A stretch of 64,000 nucleotides of DNA from Leuconostoc kimchii IMSNU 11154 (GTDB lineage Bacteria > Bacillota > Bacilli > Lactobacillales > Lactobacillaceae), in contig NC_014136.1 of the NCBI RefSeq assembly GCF_000092505.1, positions 1,054,001-1,118,000 of the forward strand, given 5' to 3'. The position numbers were made by a program, and so were the translations under genes. This document shows, piece after piece, positions 47,116 to 55,826 of the stretch. The number at the start of each line of letters is the position of its first letter. The first letter of the stretch is position 1. A model generated the notes under the pieces. The model was given only the letters and a program-made list of their open reading frames with translations, had not been told where the DNA came from and did no database searches.

Positions 47116-47154
47116 TTGTGATTAACGTGCAAATATGCACAAAATGGGGTAAAA
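47116..47154 (+). promoter_or_regulatory. ldhD promoter region with inverted repeat
   Basis: TAAAAT (47150-47155 approximately) is a probable -10 with an upstream TG. GTGCA-AATA-TGCAC (47127-47140) is a perfect 5-bp inverted repeat in the -35 area. TTGTGATTAACGTGCAAA beside it is weakly reminiscent of a Rex site (left half exact, right half 4 of 6). Confidence 0.4.
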
Positions 47155-47170
47155 TTAAGGGGCAATATAA

Positions 47171-48181
<1,011 letters not shown>

Positions 48182-48250
48182 TAGCGGTAGTTTGAGCTTT
48201 ATTATTGAAACTTAGATAATCCGTACGTGAATGATTAATAAGGGAAAATT

Positions 48251-49489
48251 ATGAGTATTAAGGCAGATGGCCAAAAGTGGGCTACGAAAGAATCACAAGT
48301 TGTGCGCAATGAAGAATATGCTCGCAAAGCGTCAGAGAATATACCAGACACGTTTAACGGAACAACAGAATTAAAGTTAAAAGATTTCTTTTTCAAAGTA
48401 TTATCGGGGTCTGCACAAGGTATTTTGATAGGTGTTTTACCTTCAGCTGTGATGAAGTACATTATTCAGTATTCTGGGTTAGGGACAACAACATTTGGTA
48501 CTAACCTGAGCGCAATATTAACATTATTCACTTCGCTAATTCCATTTTTAATTGGTATGGCAGTTGCGTTGCAATTCAAAATGAAAAGTTTGGATGTTGG
48601 TGTTGTAGCGATTGCGACAATGGTTGCCTCAGGATCAATTAAGTGGGCACAAGCACCTATCGGCTTCACAAACCCTGTAACAGGAATCAAATCAGTTGCG
48701 CCAGCCAATATATACATTGCCAGTGGTGCTGGCGATGTCATTAATGCCATGATTGTTGCAGCTATTGCTGTATGGGTGACTTGGCTGGTAGCGCGTTACT
48801 TAAAGGGATTCGGATCTGTTGCTATTATTTTGAGCCCAATTATTGTGGGTGGTGGCGTTGGCTTATTTGGCAAAACCATAGCCCCCTTTGTTGGGGATGT
48901 GACAACATGGATTGGTAAACTTGTTGAAACATTTACAACTTTAGCGCCAGTTCCAATGGCTATGTTGATTGCTATGGCGTTTTCAATCATTATTATTACG
49001 CCAGTATCAACGGTCGGGATTGCTTTGGCCATCTCGTTATCAGGTATCGGTTCAGGTGCTGCAGCAATGGGTGTTGTTGCAACAACAATTGTGCTATTGA
49101 TTAACTCATGGCGCGTGAATAAGCCAGGTGTTACAGTAGCAATTGCGTTAGGTGCGATGAAGGGTATGATGCCATCAGTGTTCGCGAAGCCTATTACAAT
49201 GTTACCATTTCTACTTACAGCAGCGATTTCTGGTATACCGGTTGCTTTGCTTAATATTCAAGGCACACCAACAACAGCCGGTTTTGGCTATATTGGTTTA
49301 GTTTCACCCATTCAATCAATGGTTAAGGATGCAGCTGTACCTGCAACTGTTATGGATCACTTTATTAATCCGATAGTGGCAATTATTGCTTGGTTGATTG
49401 TACCTATTATTGCTGGATTTATTGCGCAATATATATTCAGTACGTTAATGAAACTGTACCAACCATCTGACTTTAAACAAGATTTATAA
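48251..49489 (+). CDS. PTS IIC-like membrane protein (EIIC_2 type), no IIA/IIB partner nearby
   Basis: A 412-residue protein with about nine hydrophobic segments and a soluble N-terminal stretch of about 45 residues. The segments VLSGSAQGILIGVLPSAVMKYI and IVGGGVGLFGKTIAPFVG match the PTS_EIIC_2 group of proteins related to sugar-transporting IIC domains. No IIA or IIB domain is fused or adjacent, so it may not be a phosphotransferase permease at all. It follows ldhD by 69 bases with no terminator, so cotranscription is possible; a role in moving a fermentation metabolite is speculative. Confidence 0.8.
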   Translation: MSIKADGQKWATKESQVVRNEEYARKASENIPDTFNGTTELKLKDFFFKVLSGSAQGILIGVLPSAVMKYIIQYSGLGTTTFGTNLSAILTLFTSLIPFLIGMAVALQFKMKSLDVGVVAIATMVASGSIKWAQAPIGFTNPVTGIKSVAPANIYIASGAGDVINAMIVAAIAVWVTWLVARYLKGFGSVAIILSPIIVGGGVGLFGKTIAPFVGDVTTWIGKLVETFTTLAPVPMAMLIAMAFSIIIITPVSTVGIALAISLSGIGSGAAAMGVVATTIVLLINSWRVNKPGVTVAIALGAMKGMMPSVFAKPITMLPFLLTAAISGIPVALLNIQGTPTTAGFGYIGLVSPIQSMVKDAAVPATVMDHFINPIVAIIAWLIVPIIAGFIAQYIFSTLMKLYQPSDFKQDL

Positions 49490-49505
49490 AAATAAAATGA
49501 TATTG

Positions 49506-49538
49506 AAAACAGCTTGTTATTGTGACGAGTTGTTTTTT
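49506..49538 (+). terminator. Terminator after the IIC-like gene
   Basis: AAAACAGCTTGTT / GACGAGTTGTTTT forms a stem with three G-U pairs, then T6. Confidence 0.75.
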
Positions 49539-49673
49539 ATTTGTCATTTACCTAGATACTCATTGTTAAATAATTAAACAAATGGTAAATGTTTGTATAT
49601 AATGTTGGTTTTGTACTTATTTTTGTTATATTGTGTGATCTTAGTGTAATATAAATCATGGACAATAGTTTTT

Positions 49674-50354
49674 ATGATGTTAAAGAGAATAATAATTACA
49701 AATATTACTGTTTCTGCAGTGATCTTATCACTATTGGGAGTTCAATTTGGCGCCGCTAACCAATCAACGGACGCGGCGGCATTGAGTGAGAAAGTTAATA
49801 TCCAGGCAGCTGATGCAGCAGTTCAATCGTTATCAAACATTGAATCGCTAGAACAGCAAGCCGCAGTCTCCAATTTGACAAATCTTAAAATATCGGTAGA
49901 TAAGTCAATTACGCAGCCGATACAATCGACGTCTGAAAAATTAAAACCAAGCGATGTGGAAAAAGCGTCTACAGATCGTTTGTCAATGAATCAAATTTCA
50001 GAAAAAAATGAAGATACTCAGGTCGCAGTGACGGCGGCATCTGTATCTAGTGCAAATGTTGTTACAGATGATGCAGCCGTTGCAACGAAAGCACAAAGTC
50101 AATCAGTGGCAGCACCAACATCAGATATTAATTGGTTAATTACTCATGAGAGTCATGGTGATACGCAGGCTCGTAACGGTGATTATTATGGTATTGGTCA
50201 ACTGTCCGAAGCTTATTATGAAAAATATGTCCCAGGTCAAGATTATCGTAATAGTTATAATGTTCAATTGGACGCTATGCAGCAATATATTTCTGAACGT
50301 TATGGCTCAGTGGATCATGCCATTACACATTGGCAACAAAATAACTGGTATTAA
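49674..50354 (+). CDS. Secreted protein with C-terminal lysozyme-like (Apf/transglycosylase-type) domain
   Basis: A 226-residue exported protein: a signal peptide (residues about 1-28, IIITNITVSAVILSLLGVQFGAA), a low-complexity Ala/Ser/Thr/Gln linker (about 30-155), and a C-terminal domain beginning INWLITHESHGDTQARNGDYYGIGQLSEAYYEKYV. The Glu of THESHG is the likely catalytic acid, and YGIGQLS matches the soluble-lytic-transglycosylase/Apf fold. The C-terminus AITHWQQNNWY resembles aggregation-promoting factors of lactobacilli. No LysM domain is visible. It probably trims or binds peptidoglycan. There is no strong ribosome site before ATG 49674/49677. Confidence 0.82.
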   Translation: MMLKRIIITNITVSAVILSLLGVQFGAANQSTDAAALSEKVNIQAADAAVQSLSNIESLEQQAAVSNLTNLKISVDKSITQPIQSTSEKLKPSDVEKASTDRLSMNQISEKNEDTQVAVTAASVSSANVVTDDAAVATKAQSQSVAAPTSDINWLITHESHGDTQARNGDYYGIGQLSEAYYEKYVPGQDYRNSYNVQLDAMQQYISERYGSVDHAITHWQQNNWY

Positions 50355-50368
50355 TACCAGTTATTTTG
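50341..50368 (+). terminator. Terminator overlapping the stop codon of the secreted protein gene
   Basis: ATAACTGGTATT / AATACCAGTTAT is a perfect 12-bp palindrome containing the codons for the last residues and the TAA, followed by T4. Confidence 0.8.
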
Positions 50369-50419
50369 AATCGTAATCGTATACGATACTAAATTATAAG
50401 CAATCATAATTTTAAAAGG

Positions 50420-51289
50420 CACCCTGTCAATTCCAATTGTGATGTGAACCCAATAACTTGGACAGAATAGAGAATCTGTCCAGAAAGTTATTGGGTTTTT
50501 CTATGACTAAATATTCAAATGAATTTAAATTAATGGTCGTCAACTAATGGCTGGTTCCATTGGTTTTCAAAACCAGAAAACCTATTCACCAGATTTTAAA
50601 ATGACCGTGTTGAGCTATCTTGAAACACACTCACAATCAGAGGCGGCACGCTATTTTGCGGTCTTTCCTAGTACAACAAGCGCTAATTGGTTGAGAATGT
50701 ATCGAAAATTCGGGTACCAAGTAGGCACGGCAATGGGTTAAAACCTAAACCGAAAGGCCGGCAAACAACTATGGGACGCAAACGCATTCAGCCACTTACA
50801 CCAGAACAACAAGAACTCGCTGACTTGAAACAAGAAAACTATCAGCTCAAGATGGAGAATGCTGTGTTACTGTGGTAGGCAACGCGTACAAAAAATTAAA
50901 AGCCTTAGTGGATCAACGAACCGAGAAAAACAAACGGTCGTCACTGCACTAAGGCGGACTAAATTATTCAAATTAAATGATCTATTGACGCTGATTCACT
51001 TGAAACGGAGTACGTATTATTATTTAGAAACACATCCAATCAGTACGTCATCAGATGATAAACTAGCAGTAGTCATCCGCCAAATCAAATCACCACAATT
51101 TCAAACGGAATATGGTTATCGTCGGGTGACAATTTTGTTACATGATCAAGGTTTTCATTATCAAACGCCATCAAACAAAAAGGCAATGGTCTGTCGCTGA
51201 TTCGATATCGGCAACTCACCACTGAGTCTGTTAGTTAATTAATTCTATTTTGTCCAACTATTGGGGTTCACATCACAATTGACAGGGTG
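50420..51289 (+). mobile_element. Decayed IS3-family (IS150-type) insertion sequence with internal deletion
   Basis: The ends are inverted repeats: left CACCCTGTCAATT... GTGATGTGAACCCAATAACTTGGACA, right (reverse complement) the same with minor changes; the left copy carries an extra CCAATT. Inside, orfA remnants (TKYSNEFKLMVV; KTYSPDFKMTVLSYLETHSQSEAARYF; LADLKQENYQLKMENAVLL) and an orfB start (GYRRVTILLHDQGFHYQT) are spread over several frames with stops. The orfB end NGLSLIRYRQLTTESVS is present at about 51186-51236. The DDE catalytic region is missing, consistent with an internal deletion; at 870 bases it is shorter than a complete element of this group (about 1.3-1.5 kb). No target duplication is obvious. 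Confidence 0.88.
50502..51236 (+). pseudogene. IS3-family transposase remnants (orfA/orfB)
   Basis: Starting at ATG 50502 (MTKYSNEFKLMVVN, then stop), the original reading passes through at least four frames: 50547-50741, 50687-50878, 50859-51200 and the tail to about 51236. Helix-turn-helix and leucine-zipper portions of orfA are recognisable, as is the N-terminal part of orfB before the integrase core. The core, with all three catalytic acidic residues, is deleted. It cannot transpose itself. Confidence 0.85.
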
Positions 51290-51308
51290 TTTTTTATATA
51301 AATTTTTG

Positions 51309-51366
51309 CAATGAGGTCTTTTTAAATCATACTGGTTTTAAAAAAGACCTCATTGTAGTGTATAAT
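51309..51366 (+). promoter_or_regulatory. 15-bp perfect inverted repeat and -10 box before yqeG
   Basis: CAATGAGGTCTTTTT (51309-51323) / AAAAAGACCTCATTG (51341-51355) with a 17-base loop. TATAAT follows at 51361-51366 and looks like the -10 of the yqeG operon, so the right arm covers the -35 to spacer region. No T run follows the hairpin on either strand. Confidence 0.6.
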
Positions 51367-51399
51367 AAGATAGAATAATAAAATTGGATGATGGTATCA

Positions 51400-51936
51400 A
51401 TGCGCTTAGAGCAGTTTACGCCAACCTATATGGTTGAACGAATATATGATTTAACAGTTGAAGATTTAAAAGCGCACGGCATTAAGGCAGTGTTAGCAGA
51501 CTTAGACAATACATTGCTTGCATGGAATAATCCTGAGGGCACACCAGAACTACAAAAATGGTTGTCAGATTTGCGAGATGGGAACATTGAGGTGATTGTG
51601 GTATCTAACAACACAACTAAACGTGTTGCTAAAGCCGTCAAGCCTCTCGGCGTTGAATTTGTCTCGTGGTCACTGAAACCTCTACCACGGGGTATTTTGC
51701 ATGTGCTACGTACACAACATCTAAACAGAGCAGAGGTTATCATGGTCGGCGATCAAATGCTGACGGATGTTTGGGCAGCGCATGGTGCAGGTGTACGTAG
51801 TGTGTTAGTACAACGTTTAATTGAATCAGATATGTGGCAAACATGGTTGAATCGCAGCATTGAAAAACACATTAAAAAGATCGTCTTCAAAGCACATCCA
51901 CAATTAAAATGGGAGAAATCATTACGTGACAACTGA
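51400..51936 (+). CDS. yqeG: YqeG-family HAD-IIIA phosphatase
   Basis: A 178-residue HAD-superfamily protein. The catalytic loop AVLADLDNTLLAWN (Asp nucleophile), motif II Ser/Thr region VIVVSNNT and motif III/IV VMVGDQMLTDVWAAHGAG are intact. It is related to YqeG of Bacillus; the physiological substrate is unknown, though the family includes phosphatidylglycerophosphate phosphatases. ATG 51400 is chosen with the GGATGATGG ribosome site; ATG 51388 and 51391 in frame are alternatives. It heads the operon and overlaps yqeH by 11 bases. Confidence 0.92.
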   Translation: MRLEQFTPTYMVERIYDLTVEDLKAHGIKAVLADLDNTLLAWNNPEGTPELQKWLSDLRDGNIEVIVVSNNTTKRVAKAVKPLGVEFVSWSLKPLPRGILHVLRTQHLNRAEVIMVGDQMLTDVWAAHGAGVRSVLVQRLIESDMWQTWLNRSIEKHIKKIVFKAHPQLKWEKSLRDN

Positions 51937-53068
51937 AATAACGGACGCATATGTCCAAGAACAATTAGATGAGGGTTTACGCTGTATTGGTTGCGGTGCA
52001 TTGATGCAAGTCAGCGACCCTGAAAAAGCGGGCTTTTTACCGATGTCCGCGTTAAAAAAGGCAATTGATAGCGAAGAATTATTTTGTAAACGTTGCTTTA
52101 GACTGCGACACTATAATGAAATTCAACCGGTCGAATTGACTGACGCAGATTTTGCTAAGCTACTACACCAAATTTCAGATACGCGAGCTTTAATCGTGTA
52201 TGTTATTGATATTTTTGATGTGACCGGATCAGAAATTTCGGGCTTACCGCGCTTTGTCGGTCAAGATAATCCTATTTTAGTTGTGGCGAATAAGGTAGAT
52301 TTATTGCCTAAACTACTCAACAAAAATCGCTTGAAAAACTGGTTACAAGCTGAGTTAAAAATGCAGGGAATTAAGCCGATTGATATCTTTTTGACTTCTG
52401 CACAACGTCCGCAAAATCTCGATAATTTATTAGATACAATAGATTATTTCCGCGAAGGAAGAGATGTGTATGTTGTTGGCGTAACCAATGTTGGTAAGTC
52501 AACTTTGATTAATCAAATTATCAAAGCAGGCACAGGCGTTCAAGATTTGATTACAACATCTCGTTTCCCCGGAACAACTTTAGATCGCATTGAAATACCG
52601 CTTGCTGATGGGAAAAAACTGATAGATACGCCAGGAATTATTAAGCGTGATCAAATGGCGCATGTTTTAGCCGATAAGGACTTAAAATTTGCGTTACCCA
52701 AAAATGAGATCAAACCACGTACGTATCAGTTGAACTCAGAACAAACTATTTTTATTGGTGGTTTGGCACGTTTTGATTTTGAACTTGGTCAACGTACGGC
52801 TGTGACAGCTTATTTTGAAAATAATTTAAATTTACATCGCACAAAATTACTGGGTGCGGATGATTTTTATGACAAACATGCTGGTGGGTTACTGGCTCCT
52901 TCTCCACATGGGACAACAACTGATCTCGTTAAACACGAATTTAGTATTACTGAAGACAGTGATATTGTATTTGCAGGACTAGGTTGGATTTCTATTCCCG
53001 CTGGCGTTAAAGTCGCTGGCTGGGCACCAAAGGGCGTTTCTGTCCTCATTCGAAAGGCAATGATTTAA
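51926..53068 (+). CDS. yqeH: Ribosome biogenesis GTPase YqeH (circularly permuted)
   Basis: A 380-residue GTPase for 30S assembly. An N-terminal zinc finger (CIGCG ... FCKRCF, about residues 18-55) precedes permuted G motifs: G4 VANKVDLLPK (about 119), then G1 GVTNVGKST (about 185), G2 FPGTTLDR and G3 DTPGI. The C-terminal domain is RNA-binding. The start is GTG at 51926, behind GGGAGAAATC. Its stop overlaps the start of yhbY by one base. In Bacillus aroE follows yqeH, but it is not present here. Confidence 0.95.
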   Translation: MTTEITDAYVQEQLDEGLRCIGCGALMQVSDPEKAGFLPMSALKKAIDSEELFCKRCFRLRHYNEIQPVELTDADFAKLLHQISDTRALIVYVIDIFDVTGSEISGLPRFVGQDNPILVVANKVDLLPKLLNKNRLKNWLQAELKMQGIKPIDIFLTSAQRPQNLDNLLDTIDYFREGRDVYVVGVTNVGKSTLINQIIKAGTGVQDLITTSRFPGTTLDRIEIPLADGKKLIDTPGIIKRDQMAHVLADKDLKFALPKNEIKPRTYQLNSEQTIFIGGLARFDFELGQRTAVTAYFENNLNLHRTKLLGADDFYDKHAGGLLAPSPHGTTTDLVKHEFSITEDSDIVFAGLGWISIPAGVKVAGWAPKGVSVLIRKAMI

Positions 53069-53382
53069 TGTTACAACTTACAGGTAAGCAAAAGCGCTTT
53101 TTGCGTTCGCAAGCAAATACACTATCGCCCATTTTTTCTGTTGGTAAAAATGGTTTAACGCAAGTTTGGGTTGACGAGCTTGTGTTAGCAATATCAAAAC
53201 GCGAATTAGTTAAAATTAGTTTACAACAAAGTACAGATGAATCAGCAAAGGATGTTGCGTCATTTATTCAATCGCATTCTGATATCACAGTTGCACAAAT
53301 TATTGGACGTACATTAGTATTGTTTTTACCGGCTCAAGAAGATAAGTATAAAAAAATCTCAGTTGAATTAGCTAAAATTTAA
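53068..53382 (+). CDS. yhbY: YhbY-type CRM-domain RNA-binding protein
   Basis: A 104-residue single CRM domain. LTGKQKRFLRSQANTLSPIFSVGKNGLTQVWVDEL with the GKNGLT loop and KRELVKISLQ are diagnostic. It binds pre-50S or other ribosomal RNA in assembly. The start overlaps the yqeH stop (TAATG). Confidence 0.95.
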   Translation: MLQLTGKQKRFLRSQANTLSPIFSVGKNGLTQVWVDELVLAISKRELVKISLQQSTDESAKDVASFIQSHSDITVAQIIGRTLVLFLPAQEDKYKKISVELAKI

Positions 53383-53400
53383 TTTAAGGCGGTTATATCA

Positions 53401-54039
53401 ATGAATGGTGTGTATACAAAATTAACTCAAGGACAATCTCAATTACAGTCAAATCCTGTTAAAAAGCGAATTGGCATTTTTGGTGGTACCTTTAACCCTC
53501 CACATGTCGGGCAATTAGTCTTAGCAGAATCAGTTGGTAAGCAACTCGGGTTAGAAAAGGTCCTTTGGATGCCAAATGCGCAACCGATTGATGGCACGCA
53601 TGCTAGCGCTATTGAACCGGCTTATCGGTTACAACTTGTTAAAAGTGCTATTGCTGGGAATCCATTTTTTGATATTGAGTTGATTGAGGTACGAAATGGT
53701 GGTAAATCATATACATATCAGACGATGCGTGAACTTGTTGAAACACATCCCGAAAATGACTATTACTTTATTATTGGTGGCGAAAAAGTTGAAAAACTAC
53801 CCACATGGGATCATATCGAAGAATTAACGCGTTTGGTCACCTTCGTGGCTGGTGTTCATGGCACTCAAGAAAAACACTCGGATTACCCTATGTTATGGTG
53901 TGATGTCCCTGATATTCGTATTACGTCATCAGACATCAGAACAAAAATAAGACTGAATCAAAGTGTTAATTACTTAGTACCTGACCGTGAAGCAGGCTTT
54001 ATAGCAGAATATAATTTGTATCGAGGATTATATGACTAA
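53401..54039 (+). CDS. nadD: Nicotinate-nucleotide adenylyltransferase
   Basis: A 212-residue nucleotidyltransferase that makes deamido-NAD from nicotinate mononucleotide and ATP. The adenylyltransferase signature IFGGTFNPPHVGQLVLAE begins at about residue 25, and the C-terminal ITSSDIRTKIR is the ISSTxIR motif. An N-terminal extension of about 20 residues (MNGVYTKLTQGQSQLQSNP) precedes the family start; AAGGCGG lies 8 bases before ATG 53401. It overlaps yqeK by 8 bases. Confidence 0.96.
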   Translation: MNGVYTKLTQGQSQLQSNPVKKRIGIFGGTFNPPHVGQLVLAESVGKQLGLEKVLWMPNAQPIDGTHASAIEPAYRLQLVKSAIAGNPFFDIELIEVRNGGKSYTYQTMRELVETHPENDYYFIIGGEKVEKLPTWDHIEELTRLVTFVAGVHGTQEKHSDYPMLWCDVPDIRITSSDIRTKIRLNQSVNYLVPDREAGFIAEYNLYRGLYD

Positions 54040-54613
54040 ATATTTTGATGGTAGTATTGAAGAATTAGAGCAACGCGTGGCAAAAAAAATGTCGACTTAT
54101 CGTTATCAACATAGTTTACGTGTTCGCGATTACGCGAAGCAACTCGCTAGTGAGAATAACGTGGATATTGAGCAGGCCGAAGTTGCAGCATTGGTACATG
54201 ATTACGCCAAAGAGCGAACGGATGAAGAATTTTTAGCTGTCATTCAAGACAAACATTTGGATCCTGATTTGGCGAAATGGGGGAATTATATTTGGCATGG
54301 TGTTGTCGGAGCAGAAATCATTCATGATGAGCTGGGAATTGACGATAGAGATATTCTCAATGCAGTTCGAGAACATACGACGGGTGCAGGGTCTGAAATG
54401 ACGCTACTATCCCAAGTGCTGTTTATGGCTGATTATTTAGAAATGGGCCGCACATTTCCAGGTGTTGAGACCGCACGTCAAGTCACGGAACAATCGCTTG
54501 CTGCAGGTGTCAGGTACCAAATTGTGCACACTGTTTTACGATTAGTTCAAAAAGAAACAGTTATTTATCCCAAAAGTATTACAACATATAATTATTGGCT
54601 CCAACATGCGTAA
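54032..54613 (+). CDS. yqeK: YqeK-type HD hydrolase (symmetrical Ap4A hydrolase)
   Basis: A 193-residue HD-domain protein. YRYQHSLRVRDYAKQLA (His), ALVHDYAKERTDEE (HD) and IWHGVVGAEI, VREHTTGAG and LFMADYLEMGRTFPGV supply the remaining metal ligands. YqeK hydrolyses diadenosine tetraphosphate to two ADP in several Firmicutes, an iron-dependent reaction. The start, behind GAGGATT, lies within the last codons of nadD. Confidence 0.94.
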   Translation: MTKYFDGSIEELEQRVAKKMSTYRYQHSLRVRDYAKQLASENNVDIEQAEVAALVHDYAKERTDEEFLAVIQDKHLDPDLAKWGNYIWHGVVGAEIIHDELGIDDRDILNAVREHTTGAGSEMTLLSQVLFMADYLEMGRTFPGVETARQVTEQSLAAGVRYQIVHTVLRLVQKETVIYPKSITTYNYWLQHA

Positions 54614-54649
54614 GTATAAGAATTGAATTGGAAAGAAAAGGAAAACCTC

Positions 54650-55021
54650 TTGACAACAGCATTAAATGTAAAAGAAGTACTAGAAACAGCTATAAAAGCA
54701 GTAGATAGCAAAAAAGCTAATCATATTGTTGCACTCGATATGCGTCAAGTAAGCTTGATGGCTGACTATTTTGTGATTGCTGATGCGGCGTCTAACCGTC
54801 AAGTACAGGCCATTGTAACAGAGGTCAAAGATAAAGTATTAGCAGCAGGTGGACAAGTGAAATTAATTGAAGGTTTCCAAAAAGCTGATTGGGTTTTGAT
54901 CGACTTAGGCGATGTGATTGTGCACATTTTTTCAACCGAGCAGCGTGACTTTTATAATCTAGAGCGCTTGTGGCATGATGCGCCTTACTTAGATTTAACG
55001 AGGTTGCTTGTAACAGATTAA
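54650..55021 (+). CDS. rsfS: Ribosome silencing factor RsfS
   Basis: A 123-residue RsfS/YbeB-type protein that binds L14 and blocks subunit joining in starvation. Its core is VALDMRQVSLMADYFVIADAASNRQVQAI with FQKADWVLIDLGDVIVHIF and RDFYNLERLWHDAP. The start is TTG at 54650, with AAAGGA 8 bases upstream; a TTG at 54623 in frame lacks a ribosome site. It ends at a terminator. Confidence 0.95.
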   Translation: MTTALNVKEVLETAIKAVDSKKANHIVALDMRQVSLMADYFVIADAASNRQVQAIVTEVKDKVLAAGGQVKLIEGFQKADWVLIDLGDVIVHIFSTEQRDFYNLERLWHDAPYLDLTRLLVTD

Positions 55022-55022
55022 T

Positions 55023-55051
55023 AAGAGATGAGCTGTTGCCCATCTCTTTTT
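55023..55051 (+). terminator. Terminator after rsfS
   Basis: AAGAGATG / CATCTCTT with a 10-base loop, followed by T5. Confidence 0.85.
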
Positions 55052-55052
55052 C

Positions 55053-55068
55053 TGTTAAAATAATAATA
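55053..55068 (+). promoter_or_regulatory. Extended -10 promoter placed for a leaderless yqeM transcript
   Basis: TGTTAAAAT (TAAAAT at 55056-55061) lies 6 bases before the yqeM ATG at 55068, so the transcript could begin at or next to the start codon. There is no ribosome site. The -35 is weak. Confidence 0.4.
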
Positions 55069-55826
55069 TGGCTAACAAAAATATAAAAGAAAATTATTCA
55101 ACATTTGCTGAAAAATACGATAACTTATTTAATGACGATTTGTACCAAGATTGGGCAAACTTCGTTGTAGACAATACACAAGCAGGGCGTGTGCTGGATC
55201 TTGGTGGTGGTGCTGGAAGATTGGCTGTATTATTAGCTCAACAACATTATCAAGTTGATATTTTAGATCTATCTTCTGAAATGCTATCTTTAGCGCAGAA
55301 ACATGCTTTTGATGCTGGCGTTGATGTTAGTTTGATTCAAGCTGACATGCGAGAATGGTCCGATTGGCAAGCAGAATATGCGACAATTATTAGTTTTGCA
55401 GATGCATTAAATTATTTACCTAATCTTGTTGATTTTAGAGCAACACTTGAGCAAGTCTTTGATCATCTTGAAGCAGGTGGACAATTTCTATTTGATGTCA
55501 TCACGCCGTATCAAGTCAATGTATTGTACGATAATTATTATTATAATAACGATGATGATGAAGACAACATTTTTATGTGGACAAGTTACCCTGGTGAAAC
55601 GGCCAATAGTGTCGATCATGACTTGAAATTCTTTGTTTATGATGAAAAAATAGATGGGTTTAAAATTTTACGTGAAATTCACCATGAACAAACCTATTCA
55701 TTGGCCAATTATCAACATGAACTTGAAAGAGCTGGTTTCAAAAATATTAGTGTGTCAGCTGATTTTGGTAAGCAAACAGTTAATGACACAACGCAACGCT
55801 GGTTTTTTAAGGCGGTGAAATCATGA
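55068..55826 (+). CDS. Class I SAM-dependent methyltransferase (YqeM-like)
   Basis: A 252-residue methyltransferase. The SAM-binding motif VLDLGGGAGRLAVLLAQ is at about residues 44-60, LDLSSEMLSLAQ follows, and ISFADALNYL is motif II-like. It is the counterpart of Bacillus YqeM in the same gene order (after yqeK-rsfS). The substrate is unknown. It lacks any ribosome site upstream and is separated from rsfS by a terminator. Its stop overlaps the tmcAL start by 4 bases. Confidence 0.88.
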   Translation: MANKNIKENYSTFAEKYDNLFNDDLYQDWANFVVDNTQAGRVLDLGGGAGRLAVLLAQQHYQVDILDLSSEMLSLAQKHAFDAGVDVSLIQADMREWSDWQAEYATIISFADALNYLPNLVDFRATLEQVFDHLEAGGQFLFDVITPYQVNVLYDNYYYNNDDDEDNIFMWTSYPGETANSVDHDLKFFVYDEKIDGFKILREIHHEQTYSLANYQHELERAGFKNISVSADFGKQTVNDTTQRWFFKAVKS

